NCBI RefSeq assembly: GCF_032854445.1 | Contig: NC_088301.1 | Span: forward strand, 27,758,402-27,822,401 | Source of the DNA: Liolophura sinensis | Taxonomy: Eukaryota; Mollusca; Polyplacophora; Chitonida; Chitonidae | DNA length: 64,000 bases | Direction: 5' to 3' | In this document: piece by piece, positions 24,591-37,900 of the stretch | Numbering within the stretch: position 1 is the first letter of the stretch | Layout: each line of letters opens with the position of its first letter | Position numbers and translations under genes: made by a program | The notes under the pieces: model-generated | Database searches by the model: none | What the model was told of the DNA's origin: nothing | The model's input: the letters and a program-made list of their open reading frames with translations, nothing else

Positions 24591-26589
24591 CAAGTCATGA
24601 ACTTGACAGTCTCTCTCTCTCTTGATTATATTAAACCTGATGCAGTTGAATGCAGTATGCTAAGTGAAATCTTCTTGGGAACTACAGATATGAGTTCACA
24701 TTTACAGCTGTTTGCTCAATAAGCAGAAAATTGCAGCATATAAAATGATTGGGCAAAGTTTGCTCGTTAACCTTGGAGGGCCTGAAATTATGCAAGGCTA
24801 AAACTATGTTCTAGAGCAACATTATGTAGCTGTGTCAATCCTATAGTGTTAAGGAAGATCTTTGCGTTTAATAATTTTCTCAGTACATGTGTATTCACCT
24901 AAAATCTAGGACACACTGTAGGGGGCAGTATGATACTGTAGAGGGTAGAAGAAATAAAGTGAACTAAATCCACTTCACTTACCTCCATTACGTCACTAAT
25001 TATTAGTCAACGTGTGTTTAATTGAGCCACAGCCCCTACTGCAACTCCATAGTCTCACCAAAGATGTTTTTTTTTTTTTCTTTTATTTTTCCTCGATGCG
25101 ACTACTAGATTTTTTCGCCACTGTAGGACTCTTAGTGTTCTTAAAATCACATGAGCTGATATGTTAAAGAGACAGGCAACTGAAGTGTTTAACTCTGTGG
25201 CCATAGTGGTACTACTGGTAGAGAATGGAACAAAATGCCAGTGGACTCTAGCTTCTGTCGTGGCCTCGTGAACATACATGGAACACTGCATTATGCCAGC
25301 AGAATCCTTATTTCCTGACCCACCGATTCTCATAACCTGTACCATGTGAGTGTTAGAGCACCAGAACTGCCAACATCACTTATATATCCATCACTGAAGT
25401 GCTTGATGTTACAAATCTGCCATAAAAAGGCCATACAGAAGAATATTTGGCAAAAAAAAAAATCAGTACTCGCCAATAAAATCAAATTTTCTTTATTTAC
25501 TAAGAAGACCTCAGATTATTTTTGTAAAAGGTAATTATTTGGACTATTCTAAAATAGCAAAACTTTGATTGGGTTTTGTGGTGATTGATTTTTGGCCAGA
25601 CATCAGTGGTATAGCCTCTTTAATGTTCCTCCGATATTTTGCACAACTTAATTGTTACCGCTAGCTTTCATGATTACTTTCCAGCATTTTGGCTCGATTT
25701 TGATGCTGAATATTTATTATGGTAACAGTTTCTTCAGTTGTTCTATTTTAGAATATACTGTTTTGCAGACATGAAAGCACATTGCTGACACAGTCACTGG
25801 ATCAACTGTACTTTTAAGATTACGGAGATGGTGTTGCTGGAAGTCTATTCATTTTAGGAATGCAGTTTGATTAAGTCAACCATTGTATGTTCATGAATTA
25901 TGTAGAATAGATGATCAGGACTTAACCATTTGGGATTTCCATTGTCCATCTTGTTTAAGACAAGAATTTAGCTTAAAAGAGGTCTCAGGAACTGCAGACC
26001 TGACTCGCTGTGGTGTTCACTGAAGGTTAATACTGAAAACACTATTTTTATATTTGTGAAAATAAATGTAAGCTTTGAAATAAAATTTAAATGTGAATTG
26101 AATATGATGAGGAGTTAATTGCTTATCCGGATGATGGGCCTGCATCAGCATTCAAGCCTGGTCAAGTGGTCAAAGCCAGTGTTACTGAGTGTCACATGTT
26201 CAGATCCAGCTTTCGCAGACATAGCTGTCATTTGTGATGTCACTTATGTACAGGGAAGAGTTTAGTGGATTCTCCATCAATATGCCAATCATTTGTAGGC
26301 GTACAGAATCGATCCTGATTGGTTGACAGTGGAGAGCATTCTGGCAGCCATGGTGACACTTGAATAAATCTGCCATATCTAAAACTCAGCCAGGATATGA
26401 CTATCTCTCACACCAGCCAATCAAAATCGATTCTGCATCTCTTTAATCAGAACTAGTGATAATAGCATGGTATAGCTCTGTCTATCCATCTGTCTGGCTC
26501 CCCTTCTCTCTCTAAAGTTTTCAGTCTTAATATTATTTGTAGAACCATTTCACATCGAACTTTTTAATGTGAAACTAGTGCAAAATTTT

Positions 26590-26740
26590 AGCACTATCAA
26601 GTGACACGTTTTGCTTATTTTCAATTGATCCATCCACTTTATAGGTATATAGGGCCACCTAGAGTGTGTGAAAAAATATTATACAGTATTGGCTTGAACA
26701 ATATCGTTTTAAGGTCTTCATCAACACAACAGATGTACAT
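26590..26740 (+). repeat. dispersed repeat family B (copy 2)
   Basis: CAAGTGACACGTTTTGCTTA, GGGCCACCTAGAG and CGTTTTAAGGTCTTCATC match copy 1 in order and orientation, with different spacing. Confidence 0.45.
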
Positions 26741-26767
26741 GTATCTCTTCAATTAGAGCTTTTCATT

Positions 26768-26895
26768 TTTTTTATTTGATTGGAATTATATGCTGTATTC
26801 AAAAATATTTCACTACGACAGCCAGCATTATGACAGGAAAATGGGCTGTCACATGGGCATATGAGAGGAAGCCAGCGTGAGCTGGACTTGTATGC
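26768..26895 (-). mobile_element. diverged SINE fragment
   Basis: TTTATTTGATTGGAATTATATG, ATATTTCACTACGACAGCCAGCATTATG and GAGGAAGCCAGCGTGAGCTGGACTTG match the reverse complement of the SINE, with an internal deletion in the central domain. Confidence 0.7.
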
Positions 26896-28221
26896 CCTTT
26901 TAGCTTCTGCCTGCTACTGGGTCATAAGCCTAGTAGAACAAGATCCCGACAGGCATATCTTGAGGTTTCGAAATCTTGTTTTTCACCTGAACTATTGGTT
27001 GTCATTGGATGCGCTTGACGCCTAGAGATGTAACTCATTCTCGAACAATTTTTAATTTAAGCCTGATTTTACCGCAACAACTGCTGGAGTCTGCCCATTC
27101 ACTATAAAGCATGCACATGTAGGCCTAGTTGCTCACATTATAATAATTACTTCCAACAATCATTTACATTTTTTTTACATATCACTTTATTATTATCTGA
27201 AAATCTCTAATGGCAGTTATATCAGGTGAAAAAACAATGGCAAAGAAAACATTATGTACACCTTTAAACTTGCAATGTGCATATGAATTAGGTGAGATAC
27301 ATACATACGTCAGAAATCACCAAGCTTGCATGTCGCCTTGTAAATAAAATAACACATTTTGAGTAAAGGCCTACAGTATCAACAAGATAATGATCCTAAC
27401 TCATTGTGAATATGTGGATCAACTTGGAATTGTAAGACCTTTCAAATGATCACTACCCATTACAATTTATTTCTATGCCCATCAAGTAAAGTGTACCATA
27501 TACATGTAGGAGATCCACACTGAACATTCACACATATCATTAAAGTATCACAAAGAGTTCTGTTTTTAATTTAAAGGGAGCAAGATACTAACACCTTATT
27601 TCTCAGCTCTATAACACAATTTTAGCCGAGTGTACACAAATAAAACTGATTTTGTATTTGACAGTAGTATAAAATTAAATATGCTCATAGGTCTATACAA
27701 AAAAAAAAAAAATCAAAGACATTTTGATTGGCTGTTGTAATAATGCACATAATACATGGCGATCAAGAAAATGTGATGTGAATTACTGATAAAACAATTA
27801 AGGTTGTTTTTTTATGTTCTACAACCACTACTGGTAAGCACTACAGTGATGGGAAATACACGTTTTCAGCCCTTAAGGAGGGCATCCATTGTACAAGCCA
27901 AACCAGTTACAGTATAAAACCACACACACATGCACACATCTAAGAAAACAATGACAACCTAAATACACTTTTCAAATGATACAGGTTGGTTTTTCACTTA
28001 TGATGAAACAATCCGCAAAGCACTCTCTATCTTCAAAATTGGACTATAATAATATAAAGAAAACACTAATTGGTTTGGTCAAGTAGTGGCCAGTGGTCAA
28101 TCAGCTGATAGCAATTAATCCCTCAGGATGTTCCATTCACTGGTAGACCTTGACTAGTTATGACAAATAACATGTTACATGTATTAACATCACGGTACTT
28201 TTCTTTCCTTGTTACATCAAT

Positions 28222-28488
28222 GGTGCCTCCGTGGCTGAGGAGGTAAGCCCGCCAGCACACCGCAGTGGCCCAGGAGCCTCCTACCAATGCGGTTACTGTG
28301 AGTTCAAGTCCAGATCATGCTGGCTTCCTCTCCAGCTGTACATCGGAGGGTCTTCCAGCAACCTGCGGATGGTCATGTGTTTCCTCCAGGTTCTGCTCGG
28401 TTTCCTCCCAAGTTAATGCTGGCCGCCGTGGTATAAGTGAAATATTCTTGAGTATGGCGTAAAACATCCATCAAATCAAATCAAAAAT
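28222..28488 (+). mobile_element. tRNA-derived SINE, full length, variant tail
   Basis: It has the head GGTGCCTCCGTGGCTGAGG, a B box (GAGTTCAAGTCC) and the central domain with GGTTTCCTCCCAAGTTAAT. The tail is CAAATCAAATCAAAAATC instead of (AAAT)n. More diverged than the other full copies. Confidence 0.85.
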
Positions 28489-29609
28489 CATAATGCTGAA
28501 GCCATTGTATTGCACCTATTTCAGCATTTCCACAAACAACTATGAAAAAACCCTGACTAAATTGACAAGAGGCTAGATTTCAATGGTGACCAATTGCCAA
28601 CAAGCACATTGCTATCTTGCGTTCTGCAATGGTGCACTGTCAGATTAAATGCTACCTCTCTTAAATTTGTCTGACATGGACACCATTAGAGCCGTATTCT
28701 GTTACTTCTGCTACTGATGTCGAAGTGGGGCAAAAAGACTTCACCGGTACAACACTACGTGAATAATGAATAAGTCATCTGACCTCATTGAAAACTGAAA
28801 AATATTTTTTTCATCTCGAGAGAAAAATGCTTTGCTAAGAAGAAAACATAACTTTCTTTGTCCAGCACAAAATGATTACAATTATTTTCTATTTAATTGG
28901 AAGGTTTTCTTTCCCTCTGTCATTTGTTAAATTTATTTGGTTCCAATTTATACAGATGTGCAAACATATACAGTGTATATAGTTTATGGACTGTAGAGTA
29001 CATGGCCAGCAGCATTATGCACTACACTACTGCAGGCCTGAAGCTCACGCATGCATTATTCCTTGTAGTTACATACCTGTACGCATGAATATACGCCGCA
29101 TCTGATGAAGCACCTACTGAAACAGCCTCACGAAACTCCGTATTATGTGACTCACTACAATAAAGTGGATAACAGCCAAACAGACTGGACTGATGAACAG
29201 GGTCTCCTTTATCTCCATTTCTCGAAAGCTTTCCCATCGTATGTACTAATCCACAACTTCACCCATGACAAATGTGGTTTGACAAACGTACACTTGAAGT
29301 CAATGTAATTTAAATTATGTCTGGAGCTAAGCCCATGGATAAGGCAACGGGCACACAAAAAGATGAACAAACGTAACATTCGAACAAAAATGTGTGAGGA
29401 TTTGTACATTAATGCGAATTTGTTCAAAATAGATGGCAGCAAATTGTGGGGAATAAATGAACATTTCATTAAATGTTGGAAAAAATGGGGAAAATAGAGC
29501 AATTCACCAAATATGTGTGAGCATTTAAAATACATGCAGTTCTGAGCCAAATGCACCCATCCAATGAATGACTTGAAATAAATAAACTTACTTTCTTTCG
29601 GACAATCAC

Positions 29610-29905
29610 ATATTAACCAGTACTTACAACCTCAATTAAATCAAATAATAATTAGCAATCTCTAAGCAATTAACCAGCACTTATAACCTGAACAAAATCA
29701 AATAATAACAAGCAATCTCTAAGCAATTAACCCGCACTTATAACCTGAACAAAATCAAATAATAATAAGCAATCTATAAGCAATTAACCAGCACTTATAA
29801 CCTCAACAAAATCAAATAATAATAAGCAATCTCTAAGCAATTAACCAGCACTTATAACCTCAACAAAATCAACAATAATAAGTGATCTCTAAACACCAAT
29901 AATCC
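29610..29905. repeat. about 57-bp tandem repeat, about 5 copies
   Basis: The unit is roughly TTAACCAGCACTTATAACCT, CAACAAAATCAAATAATAAT, AAGCAATCTCTAAGCAA. Repeat starts are near 29613, 29669, 29728, 29785 and 29842. The last copy decays. Intergenic. Confidence 0.9.
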
Positions 29906-31032
29906 TTTAACTTACAAAACTCAAACCGAATATTTCATCTCAACAATGTCGGAAACAATTCCATTTTCCTAAAAATACAAGCTTGAATATTTACTTTAAA
30001 CAAAGTGTCATAGCCTGCTGTTTCATTTTTTTTGTTTTGGGTCAATATACGTCATGCTTTCTGCTTGTAATTATATTTCTAAAGTAAATTCTCGGTGTGT
30101 TTTTAAACATTTAAATAATTACATTATGCATTCTAATCATGATGCTATTTTTCATTTTTTTGTTCTGAAATGACACAGATTGTTGGAATGTAAAGAATTT
30201 CAGTGAACACGCAAAGAAGAAAATAAAAAAAGAGAGAAAACTTGTACAGAATCAGTAACTAACACTTTCAATATTATCAATGAATGAAGTCCATCACAGA
30301 ATTCACATTTGAGGTAAAGCCCAAACCATACGTACCACTAGTTGAATGAATTTTATTCCGTTCAAGAAAAGTTTTAAAAGAAAAATGAAGGAATTTTCAG
30401 ATGTACACTTTCAGTCATGTGTCTTATGATGTGAGTCTTTTACCTTAAACTTTATTACCAGAAGTGAATAGCCCAGGTTTAAGATTTGTTATCAGAAATC
30501 TATTGCCAAGGATTTAGACGCGTTATCTTGCCAGTAAAGGGATTACCTGTCCTTGCTTATAAGGTCTTGTACAAATCTGATAGGTACAGATCTCAAAAAA
30601 AACATTAATTAACCCAATTTATGATTCAATACTCACCTATTCATGAAGAATGTGTATGATACATTAAATGCCTCAACTAAGAGCAGGGCTACCAGCAGAT
30701 GGATTACCTGCCCTTGCTTGTAAGGACTTATACCCCAAGTGTTATTAACATACTGTTTGCCCTTAAATGATGCCAAAAAATAAAACATTTAATTAACATA
30801 ATTCATATTTATATATCAGGAATTTATATGGATGAGCACGATAAAGTCATCTTGCATCTGGAAACCAGTATCATTTCAAATGCACATTATACAGAATTGC
30901 ACTACAATTGCATGATGACATAAACTCATGCATACATCAGTATAAATACAAGTACAGAATCAACAACATATATCCATTCACAATATAGGTGTACAATTCA
31001 TTCACAGAAATTCTGTGATCTGCTCAATATAC

Positions 31033-31037
<5 letters not shown>

Positions 31038-31080
<43 letters not shown>
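31038..31080. repeat. (TA)n microsatellite
   Basis: Pure TA run in the convergent intergenic or SNX 3' UTR region. Confidence 0.95.
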
Positions 31081-31083
<3 letters not shown>

Positions 31084-31291
31084 CATTTTGATCACCAACA
31101 TGTGAGATTAGAATCTGCATTTCTATTTCTCAAGCCAGCCAACCTGCAGCGCCTCATTTACCTCCAAGTACACACAACACACAATTTGTGTGTGAATGGG
31201 GACCGTTTTGTGCCTAGAGTAATTCGAGCCTAAATTCATTCCTGCCTTTGCCATGTTTATTGGTAATGAAACTGGTAAAGTACATGTAGAA

Positions 31292-31325
31292 CAATGATTA
31301 ATGATTAATGATTAATGATTAATGC
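31292..31325. repeat. 7-bp tandem repeat
   Basis: Four to five copies of ATTAATG/TGATTAA. Confidence 0.9.
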
Positions 31326-31579
31326 AGCTTGAACCCGAGTTGCCATTGTCCATTTACTTGAACACACTCAGCACGTCTTCTACTTTTTGACGAGTTCCTA
31401 TGCTATACATGAGACATAAACTTTGTATAATGATAAACCACAGATTTATGTCTGGTCATTTTTACTTGTAACAAAACAATGGAATTTTCAAACAGAACTT
31501 TGGTGCCTTGGACCAGCTATGACTACCACTATGCTGTACATACCATCACAAGTTACTTTTGAACTCTTAGAACCATAAC

Positions 31580-31862
31580 TGTACTAATACAAGATTTCTG
31601 TTTTATATAATTATGTTAATTGTTACACTTCACCTTGTGAGAACTGAAACTGTACTAATACAAGATTTCTGTTTTATATAATTATGTTAATTGTTACACT
31701 TCACCTTGTGAGAACTGAAACTGTACTAATACAAGATTTCTGTTTTATATAATTATGTTAATTGTTACACTTCACCTTGTGAGAACTGAAACTGTACTAA
31801 TACAAGATTTCTGTTTTATATAATTATGTTAATTGTTACACTTCACCTTGTGAGAACTGAGC
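31580..31862. repeat. 71-bp tandem repeat x 4 abutting the SNX stop codon
   Basis: The unit begins TGTACTAATACAAGATTTCT and ends CCTTGTGAGAACTGAAAC. Starts are at 31580, 31651, 31722 and 31793. The array ends within about 10 bases of the SNX stop codon (31867-31869), so on the - strand it opens the 3' UTR. Units are essentially identical, implying recent expansion. Confidence 0.95.
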
Positions 31863-31866
31863 TGCT

Positions 31867-31971
31867 CTAATCTATAGACCCGTGTCCTGAGTCCACAGCT
31901 TCTTGTTTCTCCACAATCATAGGGTCCGGGGCTTGCATTGTCCTAATGGCGTTCTCCCAAGCTGTTAAACA
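31867..31971 (-). CDS. SNX30: SNX exon 11 (terminal)
   Basis: The acceptor ttgttgtag gives [18 protein letters not shown]...SGHGSID then TAG. It aligns with human CLATWESFL. A closer AG (aacag) seven bases further in would break the frame. Confidence 0.93.
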   Translation of the reverse strand, partial: CLTAWENAIRTMQAPDPMIVEKQEAVDSGHGSID

Positions 31972-34900
31972 CTACAACAATGTTTATTACACATTATTAA
32001 TCAAGATGGGGTTTCGACTTCAAACTCTTTTATTTAAAAAAAAAAACTCGTAGTATATCACATGACCTGTTAGAAATGTTTAGAAAAATATTTTATGTTT
32101 AGATTTACTGTAACATGGGCATCTGAAAAAAGTTTCACAAACAGTTAGGGTAAAAAGAGAGAACTGTTTATTATACATTATTAATCAAGATGGGGGTTTC
32201 GACTTCAAACTCTTTTATTTAAAAAAAAAACTCGTAGTGTACCACGTGACCCGTTAAAAATGTTTAGAAAACTTATTTTACGTTTACATTTACTGTAACA
32301 TGAGCATCTGAAAAAAGTTTCACAAAAAGTTAGGGTAAAAAGAGAGAACTGTTTATTATACATTATTAATCAAAATGGGGTTTTGACTTCAAAAAACTTT
32401 TATTTTAAAAAAAAAAATCGTAGTGTACCATGTGACCTGTTAGAAATGTTTAGAAAACTTATTTTACGTTTACATTTACTGTAACATGGGCATCTGAAAA
32501 AAGTTTCACAAAAAGTTAGGGTAAAAAGAGAGAACAGTGTTCATTATACATTATTAATCAAGATGGGGTTTCAACTTCAAACTCTTTTATTTAAAAAAAA
32601 AAAAACTCGTAGTATACCACATGACCTGTTAGAAATGTTTAGAAAAATATTTTACGTTTAGATTTACTGTAACATGGGCATCTGAAAAAAGTTTCACAAA
32701 AAGTTAGGGTAAAAAGAGAGAACTGTTTATTATACATTATTAATCAAGATGGGGTTTCGACTTCAAACTCTTTTATTTAAAAAAAAAACTCGTAGTGTAC
32801 CACGTCACCTGTTAGAAATGTTTAGAAAACTATTTACGTTTTTACATTACTGTAACATGGGCATCTGAAAAAAGTTTCACAAAAAGTTAGGGTAAATGAG
32901 AGATAGAGAAAACTGACAAGCTATACATGTGTGAACATGTGGAGGTTCCTGGAGGGAACAGGTGTCATTTGCACCTCCGGAACACCTCAGGACATGAGAT
33001 TGGTGAATTAATGTCAACAAATGTATCACTTCAAGGCCATTATGTGCTTCGGAAAATGTATTTTTAATTGCCAAACCTTAAGTCTTTATCTTCATACTTA
33101 TAACTTTGTAAGGCTTTACTTGCCTATAACAATTTACATGCACCTTCCTAATGTATACTGAGGGGCCTCCATGGCTCAGTTGGTTAGCGCGCTAGCCCAG
33201 CGTAATGACCCAGAAGCCTCTCACCAATGCGGTCGCTGTGAGCTCAAGTACAGTTCATGCTGACTTCCTCCCTGGCCTTAATTTGGAAGGTCTGCCAGCA
33301 ACCCTGCAGATGGTAGTGGGTTTCCCCTGGGCTTTGCCCGGTTTCCTCCCACCATAATGCTGGCCGCCGTCGTATAAGTGAAATATTCTTGAGTATGGCG
33401 TAAAACACCAATCAAATAAATACACACTGTATGCTGTTTACTAAGCCTTGATCTACCTACTTACTGTTTAGTTTAAAACTGATCTGTCTACTCACCGTTT
33501 CATAATACTTGATCTCTCGATCACAAGTGGCCATGAACAGCTCTTTCATGTCCCGACGTTTGTTCTTGTGCCATCTTTCCATATCTGCCTTCAGATCTGC
33601 GTTGGCGATCACTGTTTTATCGTTGAGTTGCTCCATCTGAGTCGTCAGCTGAAACAATGAAGTGGACATTTATATTTAATTTGTTCACTTAATTGTTACC
33701 TAAAGATTTGAGATATTCTATTTAAGACATGGAGCTAAGGGGTGTGGTGCAATTTGCTACTATTTAAGCATGAGACACAGTGATTTTCTTTTGTCCCAGT
33801 AATATGTAATCTTTAGAAACAGTGTTGTACAGGCAAGGGAATGTTTCTTACTCCTGTATCAATGAGACCAGTTTCTCTCTTTCGACTTTGATGCCGCCAT
33901 TTTTCCCAGGTCACGTGCCTTCAGACAGTCACGTTATTTCTACACACCCGCTGTTTGACTACTTTCACTCAACTTGACTCAACTTGTTGATAAAAAATAC
34001 ACAGGCACATTTCTGATCCAATAACGTTGGAATGTGTTGAGTGTTGTTGAACGAAGTTGAAGAACCCGTCCACACTACTCAACACGGCTCAACTTGTTGA
34101 CTCAACTTCAAGTTGACTCTTGTTGAGTCAACAAAAGTTGAGTGATGTTGGATAGTCAGGATGGGTTTTGACTCTTATTACTCAGTATTCCTGTATACAC
34201 CAGCATTAAGCTGGTGGACTAGCCATCCCTGAGGCCTGCTTTAATGTTATTATACGTTACATGTGATGACAACACAGCATTTTGAGAAATTCTAGATCAG
34301 TTATGTCTAATAAATCGCAATTAACATCACTTCACTCTGTTTTTATTCTTCAGCCACGGTACAAGGGAGCATGTAATTAAATGTTACATAAACAGTTACA
34401 ATTAAACCCTAAATGAGGTAAAAAAAAACAGGCCTTATTTCACAATATGTGTGATCATTTGACAATGATCACACCGTCATTGCTGCTCTGGTTTTACTAT
34501 CTACGCTGTAAGTCTAAAATAATCTGCTAAAATATCAGCAAGAATTCAACTGGATTTGCACTGATCAATTTCTGGCCAAAAATCTCCGGTATAGCCTCTT
34601 AGACACTTACATCAAGGATTTGTTGTTCCAGCTTCTCTTGCTTCTGTTGCTTGACGTCTTCTGGATCTTTGCCAAGAAACGCCCCAAAAGAGTATGTCTG
34701 GTCAGATATCTTCAGCTGCAGGACATAGGGTTTTTCAAAATTCACCTTGGCTCTTTAACATCTAAGATATCACTTCCCAATATTTCTATATTTTGGAACA
34801 CACAAGTTCTTTAAAACATGGTGTTACCCATAATGTTCATTCTTTCATGCAGTCTGACATTGTGCTGTCCATTTAAAAAAGTATATCAAATCTAAATGCA

Positions 34901-37900
34901 AGCCAACACAAGCATTTATACATTACGCAAAGAAGATTTATACATTTATCCTTATCTTATAGGAAAAGACATTCCAACAATTTTTAAATATCGATGATGT
35001 ACAATATTCCATCATTACTAACAGTGAGTATTTTTTTTTTCTGCTCCACATCTTCACCAACCAAAAGACTAACATTTATATGCAGGCACACTTTCCTTCT
35101 CACCTCCACTCGGATTTTTTTTTATACATCTGCTTGTTCTTTAAATTTATTATAGCTGCTACTCCATTTGCTTTTTTTAATTCACATTCTGTCCGCATTA
35201 ATCCCGCAATATATTCTTCCATTTTAACATATTCCACTATTTTTTGAAGTAGATTTTCTATTATAGTCTTATTATTAGTATTGACATTCAATGAAACAAG
35301 CCTAGATTTGCAATAGCTTCGGCAATTTGCTATATTAAAGTCAACTATGTCTGTCACATCATGATGTGAATGGTCCATTATATAGGGTGACATCAATTCT
35401 TACTGACTAACAGACAGAGGGCCTTACAGCAAGGCTCACTGCAGATGTAAATAGAAAACCTACGTAATAATAAAACCCAAAATTGACTCCCACTGAAGAA
35501 CGAAGAAATTGACTTAATTGGCCAGCGTGTGAGAGTAAGGGAAGGTCCCTGAAACCAGTATTTTAACAACATTGCCAGAGCGAAAAAAACATAGAATGGG
35601 TTTTGTTTTCAGCTCACCAATTCCCTTTCATCTTTCCTCTTGTTCAATTCCTCCACTGTCATGTCATACTCCATCTGTATGGCATCTCTCCTCCGTAACA
35701 CAGTCTGAAATGGTAGTATGTATACTGATACATGGATTGGTGAATTGCTGGTACTGCAAAAATACTTCACTTATATAACAATATGGCTGACCACTTCTCC
35801 TTTGTAATCCATCTCTCATTTGTATATATGTGTACCTCATTGTGATGTCATTACGGTAATGTCTAAATGACCCTTAAACAAGTTATATGACAAATGTGTA
35901 GTTTGTGGGTGAAGGAGGAGAAATAAGAGAACCACCCCTTAACCTGGCAGATCTCTCAGCACAAACAACAGTAGAACAGCCTGGAGTTGGATTTGAACAC
36001 ACACCCTCACTGGGTAAAGGTTGTTGAGTGCGTCAGTCAAACCAAGTGATACAATAGCGAACAAATGTGACAACACGCACCTACATATGTGTATTTATTT
36101 ATTTTTGGGGTTGGTGTTTTATGCCGTGCCCTAGAATATTCAAATATATGTCAGAGACCAGCATTATGGTGGGAGGAAACTGGGCAGAACCCGGGGGAAA
36201 CCCATGACCATCTGCAGGTTACTGGCAGATCTTCCCACTTGCAACTGGAGAGGAAGCCAGCATGAGCTGGGTACATATGTGTAAGGAAATAATATTCAGA
36301 ACTGCTCGGACCTGCTCCATCTTAAGAAAAGACAACAATGCTGAAGTATTTTATTCGTTTACATCTTTTTTAAAATAATCAAAATTATCACCTCTCTTTT
36401 GATTAATTTATTTATTTGCTTGGTGTTTTAAGCCGTTATCAAAAATATATCACCTATACGATGATGGCCAGCATTATGGTGGGAGGAAACCACGCAGAGC
36501 CTGGAGGAAGCCCACGATCATTGCAGGTTGCTAGCAGACCTTCCCACGTACAGCCAGAGAGGAAGCCAGCATGATCTGGACTTGAACTTACAGTGACCGC
36601 ATTGGTGAGAGGCTCCTGTGTCATTCCGTCGCACTGTCACGCTAACTCCCTCTGACACGGAGGCTCCTACTTCTCTTTTGAGCTCTTAACACATCTTACT
36701 GTTAAACGTTACTGTCTTGGAAATACAAGACAACTCTAGCATGCTTCATCAGTAAAATATTTTTGTGAAAACGGCAGGGACCATGTGTTGTATTCTGTAC
36801 TTCATCAAGAATCACTACATATTAGTCTTCATTTAATACAATGTGCCATATAAACATAGGAATGAGTTTGATGCTGGATGATTAAAGGCACATACCGCCC
36901 CCACCCAAAAAATTTTGGTGTTATTTTAGACGTCATCTACATAAAGTTGATTCTTCCAGATGTCTGCTGACATGCGTCAGTGAACAATCGAACATTCAGT
37001 TTTAATTGGGGATTCCCTTCGACCATCAACTCACTCAAGTCATATTTAGAAAGCCTGACTTTTTATCAGTCAGTTACCTCCCATTGTTGTCTAGATAATG
37101 GAGAGGTTCAGCAAACTTGAAAATGTCAGACATGGTACTGTGTTGTAATTATATGGCCTACTTCATCAATTCAGTTCTGCGCTACATATCGCTGGGAATT
37201 ACAAATACTTTATACAACATTTTTGATAGAGTGTAAGATCATATTTGGTTTACTAGACTTATAATTTTGCTTTCAATCTATTTTATTGCTTACCTGTCAA
37301 ATCCACGAGTGTACGTTGCATTGGGGGAATCTTTGCGCTGCCTCATTTGCATGTTATCTTGTCAGGCGGACAGTTTACAACAGTGACAGATTTCCCCTTA
37401 TGATTCTCTTTCATTAAATTTTTTGAAATATTGACCCTGAGGCTTAAGACAGGTGTCAAATGCAACTCATTTTTATATTCAGCTGAACTCCAAAACTCTG
37501 AATTACTTTCGGCAGTATCATATCATCACTTTTGCTTAAAATGAATCATCACATAATACACAAGCCTCAGAATAAATGAATACAAAACCTGAGGGTTTCT
37601 TCATTGAAACTTGTTATAATGATGTAAGTTATACTAAGGGAGAGATGTGTTGTATTGTTGGTTGAATTAAGAGTTGCAAAATGTATTGGATCATAGGCTG
37701 GATGACTAAGATGTTAGTTTTTACCTTTACAGCTTCAGTATATAGTATATATTCTTTGAGGGGCTGAGTTAAACAATCGTCTGTGGAATCGATCTGTGAA
37801 TATCAAAACATTCACGTAGAATTATTAGCCTGTTAATACAATCAAAATTGTTTAACAGTTATGTAAGGAATTTAACATAACTATGCCTAATCACAGGGCG

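Larger units (their letters stand above)
22062..31866. other. convergent intergenic region and 3' UTRs (DCAF15-like / SNX)
   Basis: No coding exon was recognised on either strand. The 3' UTRs of both convergent genes must end inside it. Candidate + strand AATAAA signals are near 23475 and, doubled, at about 26060-26085. A candidate - strand signal (TTTATT) is at 30451-30456. Repeats within it are listed separately. Confidence 0.6.
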
